Shown piece by piece: positions 12,225 to 22,247 of a stretch of 64,000 nt of DNA. Location of the stretch: positions 2,108,001 through 2,172,000 of the forward strand of contig BSYQ01000013.1 of the NCBI GenBank assembly GCA_030272585.1. Direction: 5' to 3'. How positions within the stretch are numbered: position 1 is the stretch's first letter; every line of letters begins with the position of its first letter. Below the pieces are notes generated by a model. It made no database searches. It was not told the origin of the DNA and worked only from the letters and a program-made list of their open reading frames with translations. The DNA comes from Bryopsis sp. KO-2023. Lineage: Eukaryota > Chlorophyta > Ulvophyceae > Bryopsidales > Bryopsidaceae. The position numbers and the translations under genes are program-made.

Positions 12225-13681
12225 TCAGTCAAAACCTGAGTACATGCCGAACTCCCTGGCGACTCTTTTTTCCTCCTCGACAAAATTCTTTGCACTTTTT
12301 GCTTGGCCTGCCTCCCTCTTCCGTTTTTCCTTCACAACAGAACCTCAGCCTTTACCACGGAAACAAAAATTCTGGTCTGAAAGCGGAATGCTCTCATCAA
12401 CTAAAATCTGCAGGACATCTGACACAGAACCGCTCAAACTATGCTGGCAGGGTTGTGGGCACTCCAAACGACCGTCCATCGAAGGGAAATCCCGCCCCTA
12501 GATAATTTTCATGACAGATACATGATGTGACAGTGCATGTTCCAGTACCTTTTGTCTGAATGTCAGCCTTCGTTCCATTGCAAGATTCGCTTGTTCCTCC
12601 CTTCTGGCCAATTTCAGCTTTTCTGCTTGCTGGCTGCTTTTTTCGGAGAAGTCGGCGGAGGCTTCAACAGCTGTCGTTGCAGCTGTCCGAGTCTGTTCAC
12701 GCACCTTTGAGCAGAAAGCCATGGTTTGGACCTGATGAACTATCAGAAGCAAATATTTCCACAAATCCCTCATAAAAAACATTCACAAGAGGGGCAGATC
12801 CTCGAGACACAAGATCCTGGGACTCGTCCAGACGCATTATTTACAGGGCCCAAAAAAAAGAGCAAAAATTTCAAAAAAGTTGAAGAACTCCGAAACGAAC
12901 AGCAACGGAAATATCACAAACAAGAATTTACCTCCCAGTCCTCTTCTTGTGGTTCTCTTGCACGATGCGCTTTCCCATCAGACCTGTGAGAATAATTATT
13001 AACAATTATTATTGACCTGTTGCTCAAAAATGGATCAGGTCCAATAATTCCTTTCATCTTTTCCCCCCTAAACATCTTTTCTTGATCCCTCAGGAGGACG
13101 AAAAAAAATCAAAAAAATGAGTGTGACAGCCAGATTCCCCTCAGAGTGCATATCCATATATCTACAATACCCACCATTTCATCTCTGCCTGCGAATTGGA
13201 TTGGGGGACCGGAACAAGAAGAACAGAGGAGCCGCCTTTGTACCCACACCGTTCCAGCTGCTCCAGACTCACCTCCACTTTTTTCTTTTTCTCGGCCGGT
13301 TCATCTGGCTCACTGCCAGAATTTGAAGTCCCATCATCATCAGTCAACTCTCCAAGAGCATCCATAAACCTGGACTGCACCACTCGATTTTAGGTAGGAT
13401 ATTGGCAAAGAATATCTAGAACTACAGTGAAGCTGCTAGAATCATTATTTAACTGATTCAGCTCTTCTGCATGTTGTTCAGCTGCATGTGGAAAGAGGGG
13501 TTCCACTGGGGTAATGGCTTCTTTCCCCAAAAAGCACTGGGTCATTTAAAAAAGAGGTCCTATTCCCCACATTTTGCTTGTTTTCCCTCCCTACCTTTTC
13601 TTTGACGCCATGGTGCTGGAGCGTTCCACAAACGCGAGAAGGACGACCATAAATTCGACGTCGTACACCTCTTGATTTCAT
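12225..13681 (-). CDS. Unrecognised basic, coiled-coil protein, 6 exons
   Basis: Exons on the minus strand: 13595-13681, 13175-13374, 12932-12983, 12549-12704, 12356-12407, 12225-12343; 666 nt, 221 residues. All phases close. The N-terminus is Arg-rich (MKSRGVRRRIYGRPSRV). An acidic stretch follows (ELTDDDGTSNSGSEPDEPAE), then KKKKVEVSLEQLERCGYKGG, a charged helical stretch (SSQQAEKLKLARREEQANLA), and a basic C-terminus KEKRKREAGQAKSAKNFVEE ending FGMYSGFD. Composition suggests a nuclear or nucleolar protein, but I do not recognise the family. Odd point: the last two exons are separated by only 12 nt (12344-12355, GTAAAG...CTGAG), which contain an in-frame TGA. The first four exons are firmer than the fifth. 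The start at 13681 lies 129 bp from the divergent hemerythrin gene start. Confidence 0.6.
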
Positions 13682-13810
13682 GCCAAGCTGTCTGGCTTGT
13701 CAGTCCGACCCTCGTCTTGAGAGTGTCGGAGTGCGGGAAGATTCGAACGGAATGATCTGTTCGTGTCCGTTGAAAACTCAGCCCTGCAAAGTTTCGTGCG
13801 AAAGGTGGAA

Positions 13811-14527
13811 ATGGGGTGGGGCCGAGTTTCTGTCGTGTTGCAGGCGGCGCCAGGTGAAGAAGGCTCAGAAAGCCAGACGGTGCAGAGTGACATCAGTGAC
13901 GACGACCTTGCGGACCGGCTGTCCCGGCTGGGCGTCGAGCTGTCGACGTCCGACTCGCGGGAGGATCGACTCCGTTGCTGCGAGTTACTGTCTGAGGAGG
14001 ACTTCTGGCGTACGAACTACGCATTGCACTCGAACAAGAAGCGTGTGAAAAACTGGCTCTGGGTGCACCAACGATATCGACGTTATCTCGAGGGGCTGGT
14101 GGCCACAGCAGAAAACGCCGTCGCGCGAAAGGCAGCTGACGAAACATCGAAAGTCGAAACGGCGCTGAAGAAGATCAAGTCGGACTTCAACAAGTTGGCG
14201 GGAAAAATCGATTCCCACAGCGAATTCGAGGACACGCAGCTTTTCAAGTTTTTCTTGGAGAACGAGCCAGAATGCGAGTCGGACGTCAAGCATTTGATGG
14301 AGGAGCATGCAGATGGTAGTTTCGATGAACGTGTTCGGAGCGCTATATCGGCGGGCGTCGAGGGGATCGATGAAGTGGCGGCAGCGATCGAGGATTATGT
14401 GGAATGGATGAAATCGCACATGGAAGGAGAAGAAAGGGCGTTGGTGCGTCGCTGGTTGAGCCTGTCGAAAGAGTCGTACAAGAAATACAGGTCCAATCTG
14501 TCTTGGAAATGGGCGATGGTGTATTAG
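13811..14527 (+). CDS. Hemerythrin/HHE-domain protein
   Basis: Single-exon frame of 238 residues from the first in-frame ATG at 13811 (frame open further upstream). A C-terminal helical bundle with spaced His/Glu/Asp ligands is visible: HSEFEDTQLFKFFLENEPE, KHLMEEH, VEWMKSHMEGEERALVRRW. This is the HHE cation-binding pattern of plant and algal hemerythrin-like proteins (non-haem di-iron). The first ~90 residues are charged and helical (DEDFWRTNY-like region LLSEEDFWRTNYALHSNKKR) and not assigned. Role unknown: family members bind O2 or sense or store iron. The head-to-head neighbour on the minus strand starts 129 bp away. The 3' untranslated region carries a short LINE-tail insertion (14563-14614). 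Confidence 0.75.
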   Translation: MGWGRVSVVLQAAPGEEGSESQTVQSDISDDDLADRLSRLGVELSTSDSREDRLRCCELLSEEDFWRTNYALHSNKKRVKNWLWVHQRYRRYLEGLVATAENAVARKAADETSKVETALKKIKSDFNKLAGKIDSHSEFEDTQLFKFFLENEPECESDVKHLMEEHADGSFDERVRSAISAGVEGIDEVAAAIEDYVEWMKSHMEGEERALVRRWLSLSKESYKKYRSNLSWKWAMVY

Positions 14528-14554
14528 CCATGCCCATGATCGAAGCAGGTCCAT

Positions 14555-14622
14555 TTGGAGGCTCCTCTTGGAGTGGCTCCTCAGGCAACATGTAATCATT
14601 GATTGATTGATTGATTGGAGGC
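14555..14622 (+). repeat. Short LINE-tail insertion with (ATTG)n, candidate TSD TTGGAGGC
   Basis: The sequence GCAACATGTAATC followed by a run of ATTG units (14597-14614) matches the 3' end of the LINEs at the right of the window. It is bounded by an 8-bp direct repeat TTGGAGGC (14555-14562 and 14615-14622). Insert about 52 bp. The target duplication is short, so this case is weaker than the one at 28279. Confidence 0.5.
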
Positions 14623-14627
14623 ATGTA

Positions 14628-15584
14628 GTCCTCCCTTTTGGATGGATGGCAGAACATCATCTGGCTCGTTATCTTTTGTTTGCTGTCCAGAAATGATTGT
14701 TGAAGGAGGGCATCTTTGCATTCTGAGTAGCAGGGATGTGTGAGTTTATCATGCAACGACTAGATTTCTGAGAAGTTGTGTTTATATAATCCGCCCTAGT
14801 TAGATGTTGCTATTTTGAGGTGGTGTTACCTATTTGGGGGTCGGACGCAGGTCTGTTTCGCATACACGGGGGTGAGTTTGAGAGGGGTGTTGTATCAATA
14901 CGTGGGAGGAACATAAACGATAAGCTGCAAAAAGAATTGCAAGTTTGTAGGAAGGAAACCCTTTCTCTGCTGCTGAAGAAAAGCAAACCTTTGTTTTTTT
15001 CTTGTGTGGGATTTCCGTCAAAATAGACTTTGGGGATTGTGGATTAGAGTGTTTGAAAGCCCCCCCCCCCTCCAATTTCAGATGAATCTAAATTTGTGTT
15101 CGCTCATGTGCACGTTCCTTGGACATATGGAAGTCATACTCATTGCGCAGATTTTTGCAATTCTCTATTGCGTTGCATGCCCCCCCCCCAAAAAAAAGAA
15201 TCAGACAGTGGTGGAAAGATTTTTTGCATGCAAACGAAAAGTGTTCCTTTAAAACTCAAATCCTCCAAATCCTACCAATGCGATCTCGAAACTCAACCAG
15301 ATCTAGCCCCTGCAGCAAAAGCCGTGCGCCATTTTTTGGGGGGGGATTCAGCCACAAAATAAAAAACGAGACACACAGAATTGCCCGGGTTCGTTTTTAT
15401 TCTCACCCACGCGCGTGTACGGCAATAACTTACATATGTGTACGTGGGAGTTGACGGCAAATTAGTATGTAGGGTGAGGGGTGAAGCGATTCACATTTTC
15501 CTTCCGACGATTGCTGGACGGAGCGTTTTGCGAATTGGTTCTTGAGAGTCGTTGGCTAGACGCTTTGCGCAGCGTGTTTCGAAA
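14628..15584. other. Intergenic, no gene seen
   Basis: About 950 bp between the hemerythrin gene and the kinase. It contains C/A and T/G compound homopolymers (15060-15073, 15180-15198, 15332-15345). It probably includes the kinase promoter and 5' untranslated region. Confidence 0.5.
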
Positions 15585-17295
15585 ATGTCTGGTCAAGAGC
15601 CCCCCAAAATGTCTTTCTTTTCGCGCAACTTTTCCTCCAAGAAGAAGCGTGTCGGGGACTTGGAAAGCGCGTTGGAGTTCGATGGCGAGGAGACGAAACC
15701 TCTATCCGACGAAACCAAGCGCAAGGCCCAGACGGCGAAGGGTTTCATCGAGCATATGTACAAGAAGGGGCAGCAGGACCACTCGGAGCGGGTGGCCAGA
15801 CGTATCGAAGTTGAGAAGCACATCCGCCATGGGAACCTAACTGAAGAGGAAAAGAGTCACGTGCTGAGTGCCCACGAAAAGAAAGAACGCGATATCACGC
15901 GATTGAAACGCCAGAGGCTGTCGGTGGCCGACTTCGAGGCGCTTACGGTGATCGGCCGAGGTGCGTTCGGGGAGGTGCGGATAGTTCGGGAGAGGGCCAC
16001 AGGAAAGCTGATGGCGATGAAAAAGCTTAAAAAAGCAGACATGGTTCGTCGGGGACAAATCGAGCACGTCAAGGCGGAGCGGAATGTCTTGGCCGAGGTC
16101 AAGAACCCCTACGTTGTGAACCTGTTCTATTCCTTCCAAGACGCCGACTACCTGTACCTGTTGATGGAGTACTTACCCGGTGGAGACATTATGACGATGC
16201 TGATGCGGAAGGACATCTTGACAGAGGAAGAAACGCGGTACTATATCGCCGAAACCGTTTTGGCTGTGGAAGCGATCCACCTGAACAATTACATCCACAG
16301 GGATATCAAACCGGATAACCTTCTTCTCGATATACACGGCCACCTGAAGCTGTCGGACTTCGGGCTGTGCAAGCCGGTCGACGTACAAAGGCTTCCCACT
16401 TTAATGGAGAACGAGGAATTCTCTAATGCCGAAAAGAATGGCCAAGGGCAGGGCAGTGGGTCGAGACGCACTCAAACTCAACAGAGGCAGTACTGGCAGG
16501 CAAACAGAAGGAAGCTGGCATTTTCCACGGTGGGAACCCCTGACTACATAGCCCCCGAAGTGCTTATGAAAAAGGGATACGGAATGGAATGCGATTGGTG
16601 GTCTTTGGGTGCGATCATGTATGAAATGCTTGTGGGCTATCCCCCCTTTTACTCCGACGATCCAATGACCACGTGTCGAAAGATAGTGTATTGGCGAACA
16701 TTCTTGCGGTTCCCGCCGGAGGTCCACATGTCTGCCGAAGCTAAGGATTTGATTCAGAGGCTTCTGTGCGACGCGGACGATCGGCTCGGCACCCGCGGGG
16801 TGCAAGAGGTCAAGGAGCATCCATTCTTTACAGGGATAGATTGGGAACACCTGAGCACCACAACCCCTCCCTACATTCCCCGGGTGGATCATGAATTGGA
16901 CACTCAAAACTTTGAGCGGTTTGAGGAGGATCAGGCCCTGAAGGGTCCGAGGGAGCATAAGAAATACGGACCCCAAGACCCTGAGTTCATTGGGTACACT
17001 TACAAGAATGTGGAGGTCGTGGACCACATGGATGGGTCAGGCATGGTTCAGATGAAAAAGAGGACGCAACAGCGATCCAGTTTAAGCCAGCTTCACCATA
17101 ATTTGCAAAGAATGAATATGCAGGATAGCCAAAGGTAGGCCCTTGCTTTTTTTTGATTTTTTTTGATTTTTTTTTTCCCCGGTTAACATGCAACAAAACA
17201 GGTATTTGCCAATACCGGTTTGATTTTTTTTTTTGATTTTTTTTTCTTTCAATTTTGATAGGAATGCGAATACAGGATCCCAGCCCCCGGAATAA
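15585..17295 (+). CDS. NDR/LATS-type AGC serine/threonine kinase
   Basis: Exon 1 15585-17134 and probable exon 2 17262-17295 give 527 residues. Without splicing the frame stops at 17138 (517 residues). N-terminal regulatory region with the MOB-binding helix ([20 protein letters not shown]), then the kinase domain: [12 protein letters not shown] (Gly loop), AMKKLKK (VAIK Lys), [11 protein letters not shown] (catalytic loop), [10 protein letters not shown] (DFG), and a ~60-residue insert before [13 protein letters not shown], the basic/polar activation-segment insert typical of NDR kinases. The C-terminal AGC tail has the hydrophobic motif FIGYTYKN with its Tyr/Thr region. Family role: MOB-dependent control of cell polarity, growth and division. 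The intron is marked by T-rich tracts with a GATTTTTTT repeat. The ATG at 15585 was chosen as the first ATG in frame. Confidence 0.93.
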
Positions 17296-18367
17296 GCGTA
17301 GGTAAAATGGATCTGTGTATAGAAGGGGCGTGGGATGATGGAAGGAAATGGGGCCTGTGAATTTGTTGTGAATATAGGGGATTCTGGAACAGGGAAGAGA
17401 AAGAGAAGTTTGTGGTATCAATTTTGACATCCTTCGTTAGGTGCTTCCGAAAGCCCAGGGAATTGCTGATTCAAGTCCAAAAATTTCAAGTCCAGTGTGT
17501 AGATAGGAGGCTTTTTTTCAGCAAGGGTTGATCGGAAGTGAAACGAATGTGGGTTTTACCCATCGGATGTTTTGCATGGATGTAATAATGTATCTTTGTG
17601 GGATATTTGGGGGGAAGGGGGGGCTCTTTGCTGTTTTTTTTTTTTTTTTTAAACGTGATCAAGAATTTTCTGGAGCCTTGTGGCAACAAATTGAGGGGAT
17701 GAGCAAGAGGGATGGGTGCAGCAAAAGGGAAGGTAGTCGGCTGGTTTCCTCTGTAGTTGGAGTTGTCACCATGTGACTGTAATAAGTTGGGATAGTTTTG
17801 GGGCGCTTTGGCTGACTGTTGGAAGTTCATCAATTGCTGATGTCTCCAGTGCTGCAGCGCAATTGAGATACCTTGGGAAGGTTTTGACTCGGTTTCTTAT
17901 GACGAATCTGGAGGGTACTGAGAGTGTCTGCCAGACCACGCTGATGGGGTTGGATCATGAAATGGAAAGTGTTTGAACATTGTGTCTGTAAACAAGCTTA
18001 AGAATGTGACTTCATTTTCCTCTGCCGACGACAACGTCAGTCATGCAGTGCCTGTGGATTTCCGAGGTCGTCTTGTTTCAGAAATACTGTTCTTCTTGTG
18101 GGTGTTTTTTTTGAAAACTACACATCACTCTTTCCAACCAAGATTGTCTGTCTCATCTTCCTCAAGAAATATGGCAAGAATAATGGAATAACAAAACTGT
18201 TCAAATTCAGATTCCTCTCATGAAATCGACAATGTCACATTGTCGACCCTGCTGCCAGGCATCATCCTGCGCCCGCCCAGCCAAGTGCTTCCCAGCGAAA
18301 AAAAAAAATAGGATCCCCCAAAAATGTTGCATGCTCAAAAAAAGCCAGTCTTCGCAAATCAGTCTTC
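17296..18367. other. Intergenic, no gene seen
   Basis: About 1.07 kb between the convergent 3' ends of the kinase and plastid RRF genes. T-rich and G-rich stretches (17610-17651). No open frame with family features on either strand. Confidence 0.5.
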
Positions 18368-19129
18368 TCAAATTGTGGTCAACTCCTTTTCCTTGGATTT
18401 CACCATGTCCTCTATCTTTTTCACATATTCATCCGTGAGCTTCTGAAACTCATCCTTGTAGTTGTTTTGGTCATCCTCCGGCAGTTCCAGTTTTCCCAGA
18501 GTTTTGAGAGTGTCTCTCCTGATGTTCCTGATTGCAACTTTCCCTTCCTCACCCATTTTGGAAGCCAACTTCGTCATTTCCAGCCGTCTCTCCTCCGTCA
18601 GCTGCGGAATTATAAGCCTAATTTTTTCACCGTCGTTGTTGGGCGTGAGTCCGATGTCACTCTGCGCTATTGCCCGGTCGATGTCCTGGAGGGCTCCTTT
18701 ATCGTAGGGTGCAATTATCAAAGACCCTGCGTCAGGGACAGATATTCCCGCTAGGCTTTTCAAAGGAGTGGCTGCACCATAGTAGTCGACTTCGATTCTG
18801 TCGAGCATGGCGGGATTGGCCCTTCCAGTTCTGATGGTGTTAAAGTTCGTTTGCACCGAATCCAAGCTTTTGTCCATTCGCTCTTGCGCCTCCATCTCAA
18901 GCTCTTCAGCTTCGAGCGCTGCTTCCTCGTTGGTGGCCCGAATAACAAACCATGCCTGTCTCGAGCGCGGACAAAATCCCCGTTGAGGGCACGGAGACGC
19001 AGAGCGTGATGCCAAGGTCGCGGGTTTACCCCCACTCAAACCACCGATTCTTGGAACAGCTCTGGCTGCGACGCATGGTCGCGCAAAACTGGGAGCGGTG
19101 ACTCCGGGGCAGCGGAGGGCGACGAGCAT
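18368..19129 (-). CDS. Ribosome recycling factor, plastid-targeted
   Basis: Intronless frame of 253 residues. Residues 1-~68 are an Ala/Arg/Ser/Pro-rich leader (MLVALRCPGVTAPSFARPCV) consistent with a chloroplast transit peptide. The rest is the RRF fold: RMDKSLDSVQTNFNTIRTGR, ANPAMLDRIEVDYYGAATPL, LIIAPYDKGALQDIDRAIAQ, GLTPNNDGEKIRLIIPQLTE, and the long C-terminal helix ending KSKEKELTTI. RRF with EF-G splits post-termination ribosomes. The family is bacterial-type, so this copy serves an organelle, and the leader favours the plastid over the mitochondrion. The start is 165 bp from the divergent COQ6 start. Confidence 0.92.
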   Translation of the reverse strand: MLVALRCPGVTAPSFARPCVAARAVPRIGGLSGGKPATLASRSASPCPQRGFCPRSRQAWFVIRATNEEAALEAEELEMEAQERMDKSLDSVQTNFNTIRTGRANPAMLDRIEVDYYGAATPLKSLAGISVPDAGSLIIAPYDKGALQDIDRAIAQSDIGLTPNNDGEKIRLIIPQLTEERRLEMTKLASKMGEEGKVAIRNIRRDTLKTLGKLELPEDDQNNYKDEFQKLTDEYVKKIEDMVKSKEKELTTI

Positions 19130-19294
19130 CTAGACCAAAACCAAAGTCAAGGTTTGGACGGAGAACCCCCCAAAATAAGAGTGTCCTTGTTTCGGACGAT
19201 TCCATCTCTCTGCAATGACAGACATGCAGCTTCGATTTTATGGGTGTCGAAAATTCCGTCTCATGACAAATCTGGCGCTTGTTCCTTGCTGAGA
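19130..19294. promoter_or_regulatory. Divergent intergenic region RRF / COQ6
   Basis: A 165-bp gap between head-to-head start codons that must hold both promoters (inference from layout). The plus-strand frame is open through it, but the nearer ATG at 19295 gives a better mitochondrial leader. Confidence 0.4.
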
Positions 19295-21762
19295 ATGTTG
19301 AGGAGCTTGTCTAGGAGGCGTATCCGTCGCTTTGTGTCGACGGCTGAGCAGCTGGTTCGATTTTCAGCGTCTCCTTGCTTGTCGAGCGATGTATATGACG
19401 TCGTCGTGGTTGGGGCGGGCATGGTGGGTGCAGGCTTGGCGGCTGGACTAGGTGCGACTGTCTGTGGATGCTTTACCCCCACGACCTGCTCCCCTGTGGC
19501 ACGCTTTGTCAGATTGTCGCCCTCGCTGCAGGCTCCAACCCGATGACGTCAGGTCTCCGCATCGCAGTTCTGGATCAGAAGGTGTGCAACTCAAGAAGTC
19601 AAATTTTTGCCAAGAAACAACTGCTGAGAAGAGAAGTGTCACCAGCGACATGTTTCCTCGCAGGTTCCGGCAGATAAATTAGCATCCCCCTTGGCAGACG
19701 TCCCAGAGCTCCGAGTCAGCACCCTCACCCCCGCGAGTATCAACCTCGTCAAAAACTCAGGGGCTTGGGAGGCCATCAAACCACCCTCATCAGCAAGTTT
19801 TTCTGACATGCAGGTAAGGTAGTACCTCTTGTGCTGATCGATCGATGCCTTTCCTGTGGAACCAGATCCCCTGTCAGTGCCTGAACTCTGGTGGCTCAAC
19901 TGTTTTGGACAGTGGGTAAAACTCAAAAAGTCGATATTCGACGATATGTTTCTCGTTGGGTGTCTGCCTTTAGAATGGCAGAAGCTCCTGAGTTGATTTT
20001 GGATGCAGTGACAGATGTGGTTTTTATCAGGTGTGGGATTATGGTGCACCAGGTTGTTTGAAATGGTCCTCCACTGATGTGGGGCTACCAGAGATAGGCA
20101 TTGTTGTGGAGAACTCCCTCTTGCAGTCAGCATTCTTGAAGGCAGCAACGGCAAGATCATCGGTCGAGTGCTTTTTCCCAGCCCAGCTGGAGTCCATTGA
20201 CTTTCCTCACTTGTCAAATGATGGCTGTGATTCTTCCTTGGTGAAAATCAAGCTTGACAAAAACCGAGCTATCTCTGCTAGACTGGTGAGGATGGACTCC
20301 ACAGCATATTGAGCATATTGATATCTTGAATAAGCAGTTGGAATCAAGGATATGTGTAGGAACCTGGTTGGAGTCTGACTGGAGAGGAAGAAAATTAAGG
20401 CAGGCATTGGTTTCCTTGGTTCATAGGTGGTGGGTGCTGATGGGGCCATGTCGAGGGTGAGGTCCATGGCAGGAATGAGGACGATCACATGGGACCATGA
20501 GCAGAGGGGAGTGGTTGCAACAGTGAAAGTTGACAGGCTGACTACAACAGCATGGCAACGCTTCCTTCCCACAGGCCCATTGGCATTATTGCCCGTTAGA
20601 GGTGGCTTTTGTAATGTGGTGTGGTCCACAAATCCACGAATGGCAGCCGACTTGGAAGACGCAGATGGAGAAGCTATTGTGACAGCGTTGAACGAGGTAC
20701 TTGAATTGGTCGACTTGGATTCCCCTTTTTTGTGTTAAAACTCTTCCCTTTTCAGTTGTTTTGATTATCTGTCGCCTGTTCTGCAGTCCTTGAGGGGTGC
20801 GCCACCTTCCCAGGGATCGTCCTTTTTGAATGACCTCAGATCGTTTGTTGGAGTGACGCCACCTCCTATATTTCCACCAGACTTGCCGGTGGTGTTGGAT
20901 GTTGCTGAGCAGAGACCACGATCATTTCCACTGAAGATGATGTATGCTGGAAGGTGGGGTGCCGAGGAAGCCACGATTCACAGACAAATGAGCGATGTTG
21001 TATTGGGAACTCCTTGGACTGCCTACATCTGCAATGATGCTATGAATTAATCCATCGTCAGATACTGCGTAAATGTTGACAGCAGTTAATACTGAGCAGA
21101 TTTATCTCGCACTGTCAGTTAACCAGGATTGTCTCGCTGATGCTCAGCAGAGTACTGACAAAATGCTTTTTTGTTGTGTATGTTTTTTAGATATGTTTGC
21201 CCTCGACTTGCGTTGGTAGGCGATGCAGCTCATGTCGTTCACCCCCTCGCTGGCCAAGGAGTCAATTTGGGCCTTGGGGATGTCTCAAAATTGATTGACG
21301 CAATTGCAGAAGCAGTGGAAGGTGGACAGGACATTGGCAGCCTGTCGATACTTCAAGTATGTTTTTCAGCCACACTTGATCTGCAGTCGAACAGTTGCAC
21401 CCCCCCAATGATGAGGCAATATATACGCTACTCCTAGCTGCTCAGCAATGAGGATAGTCTAGTTCTGAGGGTCAAAACTTATATTGGCGACGTTTTACCT
21501 TTGGTTGGGGTGGTATTAATTTTGGGCGTTTTTGTGTTTTTTCTCACCTGTTTTTCAGAGCAATTATGAAGGCCCGAGGAAATCTGCAAACACCGCAATG
21601 ATGGCTGCATTAATGACCATTAAAGAAACATTTGCCTTTGGCAAAGTCCCACTGCCTGCGATTCGAGGTCTTGGATTGGAAGCCTTGGACTCGGTGCATC
21701 CCTTGAAAAACGAAATAATGAAATATGCAATGGGTTTGGGCAGGGGACAAGCTGTGGGTTAG
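19295..21762 (+). CDS. COQ6: Ubiquinone biosynthesis monooxygenase COQ6, 8 exons
   Basis: FAD-dependent C5-ring hydroxylase of mitochondrial coenzyme Q synthesis. Exons: 19295-19451, 19532-19581, 19664-19813, 20031-20285, 20427-20696, 20787-20953, 21191-21356, 21559-21762; 1419 nt, 472 residues (human about 468). All GT-AG, phases close. Arg/Ser-rich leader [20 protein letters not shown] is a good mitochondrial presequence. The FAD dinucleotide fold is [18 protein letters not shown] (split by intron 1). [12 protein letters not shown] is the second FAD contact, and [20 protein letters not shown] is the GD motif binding the ribityl chain, followed by LGLGDV. Family assignment as COQ6 rather than a bacterial UbiH/F/I protein rests on overall layout and the Ser/Thr-rich insert region. 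Confidence 0.93.
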
Positions 21763-22247
21763 ATGCTGGAAAGATGGAGATGGAGCAAGGACACTAACTG
21801 AGATGATTAGGACATCAAAGTGTCATAATAGATGTAACAACTGTTTGATGCACTTACCGTACTTCAGACCCACACATGTAAAATCATCTCAAGTCCTAAG
21901 TGTATCTAAGACTCAGAATCGGATAACGTTCCCAGCCAAATAAATCTCCCACGATGGCGTGATGGGTGAAACACAGAGAGAAGAAAAAACAGTTTTTGTC
22001 CAGAAACGTGAAGCAAGAAAAATGCAACTAAGATTTGCCAGTCCAGATCCAACAGGGCTTAACTTTCCTTCCAGAAAACAAGACTGATCAGTGGAGATCA
22101 GTGTTGCGCGAGTGATTTGGCGATTGTGTGACGATTCTGTATTCGTGTAACGTTGGCGCGTTATTTGTGAATGAACAGGAAAGCGTGCCAATCCTTGCAG
22201 GGCAGGGACTGCTTTGGTCGCTTTGCAGACGCTTGATTTCCAACACA
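21763..22247. other. Intergenic, no gene seen
   Basis: 485 bp between COQ6 and the lipoyl-domain gene in the same direction. It should hold the COQ6 3' end and the next promoter. Confidence 0.45.

Noticed and set aside
12344..12355. Selenoprotein call for the in-frame TGA
   Set aside because: No SECIS-like hairpin recognised and no known selenoprotein context; left only as one option in the findings.
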